Both the position numbers and the translations under genes were made by a program. Of a stretch of 45,438 nt of DNA, positions 41,423 to 45,438 are shown in pieces. The DNA is from Bacteroidota bacterium (lineage in GTDB: Bacteria; Bacteroidota; Bacteroidia; Chitinophagales; UBA10324): assembly GCA_018267315.1 (NCBI GenBank), contig JAFDYS010000059.1, positions 1-45,438 on the forward strand. Reading direction: 5' to 3'. Below the pieces are notes generated by a model. That model was not told the DNA's origin, did no database searches, and worked only from the letters and a program-made list of their open reading frames with translations. Every line of letters starts with the position of its first letter. Within the stretch, counting starts at the first letter, position 1.

Positions 41423-42145
41423 ATGTCAGTGCTCAGATTTCGTGTTATGTATGAAGAGGATGATACTGTGTTCAGGGATATTGATATCAAGCCCTCGCAT
41501 ACATTAAGTGACCTGGAGGCCGTCATTCAATCTTCCTACAACCTGCCGGTGAGTGGGTTGGGCGAATTCTTCATGAGCAATGATAACTGGCAGAAAGGGC
41601 GATTCATTTACCCGGTTCCGTTCAAAGAAGATAAGAAAGGAAAAGCACGCGCTCAGGTGATTCCAAGCATCGTGTCGTATCTTGATGATCCGCATCAGCA
41701 TTTCCTGTATGAATACAAAGGCAATCAGGAATTCGTGTTCCTGATCGAACTCATTTCCGTTGGAGGCAAAGAAGATTTTAAAGCCAGTTATCCGTTCTGT
41801 GTGCGCTCACAGGGGCCTTCACCATTCAAGAAGGAAGAAGTGCCCATGCCGTTTGCACGCCATCCGGTGCCTGTAGCGGCTGATGATGATGAAGAAGAAG
41901 AGTCGATCTCTCCTGAGGAAGAAGGACCGGCCGCTGTCGTAGGCATGGAAGATGAAGCCGAACTCGAAGAACTCGAAACGGAAGGGGAAGCAGGAAATGA
42001 AAAACAGGACCTCATGGAAGGCGACGCCATAGAAGAAGACCAGGCCGACGATTCCGGCGATGATGATTTCGTCGGAGGGGATGACTTCAATCCCGAAGAC
42101 TTCAGTGAAGGCGGCGAAGATTTCGAAGAAGATGATTTTCGCTGA
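41423..42145 (+). CDS. pRiA4b ORF-3/IS1096 passenger-like protein with acidic tail
   Basis: 240 residues from ATG 41423; the longer frame from 41363 adds residues of no clear character. Residues 1-145 match the pRiA4b ORF-3-like fold (PF07929), here with VLRFRVMYEEDDTVFRDIDI, HTLSDLEAVIQSSYNL and FLYEYKGNQEFVFLIELIS. Residues 160-240 are very acidic (long Asp/Glu runs), a tail common in Bacteroidota members of this group. Despite the family name no transposase is nearby, and in this phylum the gene commonly stands before miaA. Function unknown. Confidence 0.85.
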   Translation: MSVLRFRVMYEEDDTVFRDIDIKPSHTLSDLEAVIQSSYNLPVSGLGEFFMSNDNWQKGRFIYPVPFKEDKKGKARAQVIPSIVSYLDDPHQHFLYEYKGNQEFVFLIELISVGGKEDFKASYPFCVRSQGPSPFKKEEVPMPFARHPVPVAADDDEEEESISPEEEGPAAVVGMEDEAELEELETEGEAGNEKQDLMEGDAIEEDQADDSGDDDFVGGDDFNPEDFSEGGEDFEEDDFR

Positions 42146-42168
42146 TCAGCACCTCTCTCAGCACTTTT

Positions 42169-43080
42169 GTGAACAGGTTTCTGATTGTAGTTACCGGCCC
42201 CACTGCATCGGGCAAAACGCAGGCGAGTATTGAACTGGCCCGCCATTTTCATTCCCATATCATTTCGGCAGACGCCCGTCAGTTTTACCTCGAGATGAAT
42301 ATCGGCACAGCCAAGCCCTCGCTGGATCAGCTGGCTGCGGCTCCCCATCATTTCATCAACCATCTTTCCATCGGCGACTCTTACAGCGCCGGGCAGTTCG
42401 AACAGGAAGCCATTTCATTTATTGATGATGATCTGAAAAATCATTCCGTGATCACGCTCGTGGGTGGTTCAGGATTGTTCATACGTGCCGTGCTGGAAGG
42501 ATTCGACTCATTTCCGCCGGAAGACCCGGAGGTAAAGGAGAAACTTCAGGACTTGTTCAAAGCCGAGGGACTTGTTGCACTGCAGCAATTGCTGCGCAGT
42601 TATGATCCCGTTTATTATGACAAGGTTGATTTGAATAACCCGCAGCGGTTAATTCGGGCAATGTCTGTTTGTCTTACTTCAGGAAAACCGTTTTCTTCAT
42701 TCCACAAGCAGCAGCGCAAGCAACGAAATTTCACTCCAGTGAAAATTGGAATGAAGGTGGAAAAAGAAGAGTTGCATCGCCGCATTGATGAACGTGTTGA
42801 ACAAATGATGCTTGCGGGATTGCCGGATGAAGCCGCGAAGTTGTTTCCGCTCCGTCGTTTCAATGCACTCCAGACTGTTGGCTACACCGAACTATTTGAA
42901 TTTCTGGAGGAGAAAATCACGATGGATGAAGCCGTGGCGAAAATCAAACGCAACACCAGGCAATATGCCAGGCGGCAGATGACCTGGTTCAAGAAGGAGA
43001 AGGACATCGCATGGTTTGTCAGGGATGAGGCGGAGAAGATCGCGGAGTATATTGAAGGGAAAATGATGAGCGGCGAATAG
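42169..43080 (+). CDS. miaA: tRNA dimethylallyltransferase MiaA
   Basis: MiaA transfers a dimethylallyl group to A37 of tRNAs that read UNN codons. 303 residues from GTG 42169 with the P-loop GPTASGKT (9-16), SADARQFYLEMNIGTAKPS (34-52, with Ala where most have Ser in DSRQ), GGSGLFIRAV and the C-terminal RRQMTWFKKE. The gene starts 23 bases after the acidic-tailed protein gene and is followed 8 bases on by the phosphodiesterase gene, so these are one operon. Confidence 0.96.
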   Translation: MNRFLIVVTGPTASGKTQASIELARHFHSHIISADARQFYLEMNIGTAKPSLDQLAAAPHHFINHLSIGDSYSAGQFEQEAISFIDDDLKNHSVITLVGGSGLFIRAVLEGFDSFPPEDPEVKEKLQDLFKAEGLVALQQLLRSYDPVYYDKVDLNNPQRLIRAMSVCLTSGKPFSSFHKQQRKQRNFTPVKIGMKVEKEELHRRIDERVEQMMLAGLPDEAAKLFPLRRFNALQTVGYTELFEFLEEKITMDEAVAKIKRNTRQYARRQMTWFKKEKDIAWFVRDEAEKIAEYIEGKMMSGE

Positions 43081-43088
43081 CTTTGGGG

Positions 43089-43583
43089 ATGAAATCAATC
43101 GGCATACTATCGGACACGCATGGTTATCTCGATCCGGCCGTCTTTAGTTTCTTCAAAGACTGCGATGAAGTGTGGCATGCGGGTGATTGGGGAACTGGGG
43201 TCGCAGAGAATCTGCATTCATTTCCCAAGCTTCGCGGCGTATATGGCAACATTGACGGCTCTGCCATCCGGAATGAGTTTTCCGGGGAATTGTTTTTTGA
43301 ATGTGAGGGAGTGAAAGTTTTAATCATTCACATCGGTGGCTATCCGCCGCGCTATGAAAAAGGCGTTAGAGAAAAACTCGAAAAGATGCGTCCTGATCTT
43401 TTCATCTGCGGACATTCTCACATTCTCAAAATAATCCGTGACCCGAAATTGAACAACATGCTTTGCATCAACCCGGGCGCTGCCGGTAAGTCAGGATTTC
43501 ACCAAATGAAAACGATTGTGAGGTTGAAGATTGACAGCAATCGGATTTTTGATGTGGAGGTGATTGAATTAGGGAAACGGTAA
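43089..43583 (+). CDS. YfcE-type metallophosphoesterase
   Basis: 164 residues from ATG 43089. The calcineurin-like motifs are in order: SDTHGYLDP (about 7-15), HAGDWGT, YGNIDG, CGHSH and NPGAAG. Homologues of the YfcE/MJ0936 family are metal-dependent phosphodiesterases with unclear natural substrate. It follows miaA after 8 bases and ends 2 bases before the convergent membrane-protein gene. Confidence 0.93.
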   Translation: MKSIGILSDTHGYLDPAVFSFFKDCDEVWHAGDWGTGVAENLHSFPKLRGVYGNIDGSAIRNEFSGELFFECEGVKVLIIHIGGYPPRYEKGVREKLEKMRPDLFICGHSHILKIIRDPKLNNMLCINPGAAGKSGFHQMKTIVRLKIDSNRIFDVEVIELGKR

Positions 43584-43584
43584 A

Positions 43585-45021
43585 TCAGTGATACCAGTGC
43601 GCATCAACATCCCATTTTCCGATCCTAAAACTCCGGGTTGAGTCCGCCATTGCTTTCAGATCAATTCCCTGTGAGGAAAATGCATGGTTTGATTCATCTT
43701 CATTGGGCTCCGATAAAATCACCTTCGGCCGGAAGCGGGTGAAAACATCTTTGTCATTCATGAAATCCTTCCAAACAGGAATGCAACGCGCCTTGCAATC
43801 CCATGTGGCATTGGTTGACCACACACCGAGAATGGGTTGTGATGAATCCTTAATCGCTGCAGAGAAATAATGATTGATCGCCTCAACACCGAAAGTTCTT
43901 CGCTCAAATATTTTAGTGTAATAAAAGGAGTTAAAGGCAATGAATGCAATAAGGATGCAGAGCGATGCACGCGAAACAATCAAACCTGTTTCTCTCCGGA
44001 GAGTTTCGGTGAGCACCACGCTGCTCATTAATCCTTCAGCGAAGTAAAAACTCACGAGGTAGCGTGAAGGCAAATACACCATGGTGAGCTTGTGACCCTC
44101 GATCAGCAGCCAAAGTGAACCGATTACAAACATGGCACGAAACGATTCACCATGCTTCCTGAAATGAAATAATCCCAGTACAAAGCACACGGCACTCAAA
44201 ACATGAAACCACCAGTTCTGCTCATTAAATAAAACGTGGATGATATTGAATCCGATTGTTTGGGGCATTTCGGCAAGTGCGGCGAACTTCTGTGATGATT
44301 CATCCTTTAATACAAAATCGAAAATCCCCCGGTGAGGAAAGTACCAGGAGGCAAGGTAGATGCCGATGAAAAGAATCAGCCAGAGGAGTGAAATGGCTAC
44401 AACACGGAAGCTGCTATACGAAACTTTTAAAAGATGTGAAATGAGCAAGGCAAACGGTGGAATGACGATAACATACACAAACTGGATTTTGGCGAAATAA
44501 GCTGCGCTGAAGAACAGGCACGAGAAGAAAAGATGTGTTTGCCTCCGGTCAATAAGGAACCGGTAAAGGAGCACCGCTCCACATAGAATTAACATCACGG
44601 AAAACATTTCACTCAAACTGAAATGGCTGTACTGAAACACGTAATACTGCATGAGTGTGGTGCAGAGTAGTACAGGTAGTAATTTCCTGAACCACCCATT
44701 CGATGCGAGAACTGCAAGCATTAATAATATGGAAGTTAAGATGGTGAGGCGTGCAATACTGAGATAGGTGCCAAAAAAATTGAGGGGAAGAAAAAGCAGG
44801 AGGTTGAAGAGAGGGCTCTTGATCAGGTTGTCACATTCATCAAAAGAGAGATAGCCATGATTGATGTAATTGCGAAGCTGGCTCGTGTTCAGTCCTTCAT
44901 CAGTGAAGGCATCACGGCCAATCGAGAGGTAGTAATCAGGATCTGCATGAAGAAAGGGGAGATGCAATAGAAAAAGCAGTACAAGTGAACCCGCTGCAAG
45001 AATCCAATGGCGCCCATTCAT
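43585..45021 (-). CDS. Multi-pass membrane protein, GT-C glycosyltransferase-like
   Basis: 478 residues with about ten transmembrane helices in the first 380 residues and a soluble C-terminal end. The early loop LPFLHADPDYYLSIGRDAFTDEGLNTS holds acidic residues where GT-C glycosyltransferases carry catalytic Asp/Glu, so a lipid-sugar-dependent glycosyltransferase is possible, but no family was firmly recognised. Its start overlaps the end of the DUF547 gene by 4 bases (ATGA), so the two are translationally coupled. Confidence 0.7.
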   Translation of the reverse strand: MNGRHWILAAGSLVLLFLLHLPFLHADPDYYLSIGRDAFTDEGLNTSQLRNYINHGYLSFDECDNLIKSPLFNLLLFLPLNFFGTYLSIARLTILTSILLMLAVLASNGWFRKLLPVLLCTTLMQYYVFQYSHFSLSEMFSVMLILCGAVLLYRFLIDRRQTHLFFSCLFFSAAYFAKIQFVYVIVIPPFALLISHLLKVSYSSFRVVAISLLWLILFIGIYLASWYFPHRGIFDFVLKDESSQKFAALAEMPQTIGFNIIHVLFNEQNWWFHVLSAVCFVLGLFHFRKHGESFRAMFVIGSLWLLIEGHKLTMVYLPSRYLVSFYFAEGLMSSVVLTETLRRETGLIVSRASLCILIAFIAFNSFYYTKIFERRTFGVEAINHYFSAAIKDSSQPILGVWSTNATWDCKARCIPVWKDFMNDKDVFTRFRPKVILSEPNEDESNHAFSSQGIDLKAMADSTRSFRIGKWDVDAHWYH

Positions 45022-45438
45022 TGCTCAAACTTATGAAGCAGCACTGACCAATCATATTGCCTGTAACGGATGCTCATGTTTTTGTTGGGCGGTATTAGCC
45101 CGCACTCATAAAGAATGCGCAAGATTCCTTTCTTTCCTCCGAAATCGCCGCTGTACCAGTCAGAGATTTTGGAGATCGTTACTGAATGAGATAAAGAATC
45201 ATATTGCACATCCTGGCTGAGAAAAGATTTGGTAGCAGTTTCCAGCTGTTCATTCAGTCTGTCAGCTTCGTAGAAACGAATGGACGGGCAACTGTTCGCG
45301 CCGCAATTGAGTGCAAAGTGAATCCGGTAATCAAGCGGAACGCGGAATTGTTTTTCGAACTTTCGCACGGAAATTTTCTGCAGATGTCCCATGCTCCACC
45401 ACACTTTTGAATGACGCAGCATGCCATGTTCCATGTCA
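45018..45438 (-). CDS. DUF547 domain protein, partial (5' end beyond window)
   Basis: The frame is open to the window edge. Visible family motifs are DMEHGMLR, then RIHFALNCGANSCPSIRFY and SKISDWYSGDFGG. DUF547 proteins are widespread and uncharacterised; the Cys-containing NCGANSCP region resembles a papain-like or thiol site in some analyses, which I cannot confirm. It is coupled to the downstream membrane-protein gene. Confidence 0.9.
   Translation of the reverse strand, partial: DMEHGMLRHSKVWWSMGHLQKISVRKFEKQFRVPLDYRIHFALNCGANSCPSIRFYEADRLNEQLETATKSFLSQDVQYDSLSHSVTISKISDWYSGDFGGKKGILRILYECGLIPPNKNMSIRYRQYDWSVLLHKFEQ

Noticed and set aside
41423..42145. Insertion sequence suggested by the IS1096 passenger-like family name
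   Set aside because: No transposase, terminal inverted repeats or target duplication; the gene is packed in an operon with miaA.
41788..42363. 191-codon minus-strand frame rich in serine
   Set aside because: It is the mirror of the acidic tail (GAA/GAT codons read as TTC/ATC/TCA in reverse frames) plus the start of miaA; no start context or protein-like motif.

Overview
The window looks like a chromosomal segment of a Bacteroidota bacterium, probably in or near the Chitinophagales/Saprospirales. The evidence is five proteins with a C-terminal type IX secretion (T9SS) sorting domain, families largely confined to the phylum (DUF4199, DUF6089, DUF3347, BatA-type proteins), several TAnnTTTG boxes typical of the Bacteroidota -7 promoter element, and a general lack of Shine-Dalgarno sequences before genes. 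No ribosomal RNA, CRISPR array, transposase or phage gene was seen.

Layout. (1) 1-5401, minus strand: a copper-handling operon read leftwards, made of a CueO-like multicopper oxidase, an AraC-type regulator with an N-terminal heavy-metal-binding (HMA-like) domain, an HMA-MauE membrane fusion, a small Cys-rich exported protein, a DUF3347 protein, and a CopA-like multicopper oxidase cut by the window edge. (2) 5531-12318, plus strand: a T9SS cargo protein, prfB with a textbook +1 programmed frameshift, then a run of exported outer-membrane-type proteins that decays at its right end (one gene with a premature stop, one reduced to a signal peptide). (3) 12306-14798: a secreted alpha/beta hydrolase and an orphan PycTM (Pycsar-effector-like) membrane protein set between two islands of palindromic repeats. 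(4) 14799-21598: three more T9SS cargo proteins (Asp-box, delta-60 repeat and Ig-like types), a lipoprotein, a small membrane protein and a GNAT acetyltransferase.

(5) 21766-28616, plus strand: a housekeeping cluster of BatA-like protein, dihydroorotase-like protein lacking metal ligands, DUF4199, GtrB-like glycosyltransferase, lipB and an RluD-type pseudouridine synthase. (6) 28677-36547: an OmpA-like protein, a TMTC-like membrane protein with TPRs, a two-gene M16 peptidase pair (one active, one lacking the catalytic motif), a GNAT protein and a T9SS repeat protein. (7) 36793-39568: an HD-PycTM fusion followed closely by a SixA phosphatase, and a DUF6089 barrel. (8) 39712-45438: tRNA-Met without encoded CCA, the CCA-adding enzyme, an acidic-tailed pRiA4b ORF-3-like protein, miaA, a YfcE-type phosphodiesterase, a large membrane protein and a partial DUF547 protein.

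The most unusual content is the two separate PycTM proteins with no nucleotide cyclase near either, the copper locus in which metal-binding domains are fused to both a regulator and a membrane protein, and the sets of small palindromic repeats, some with stem changes that preserve pairing.
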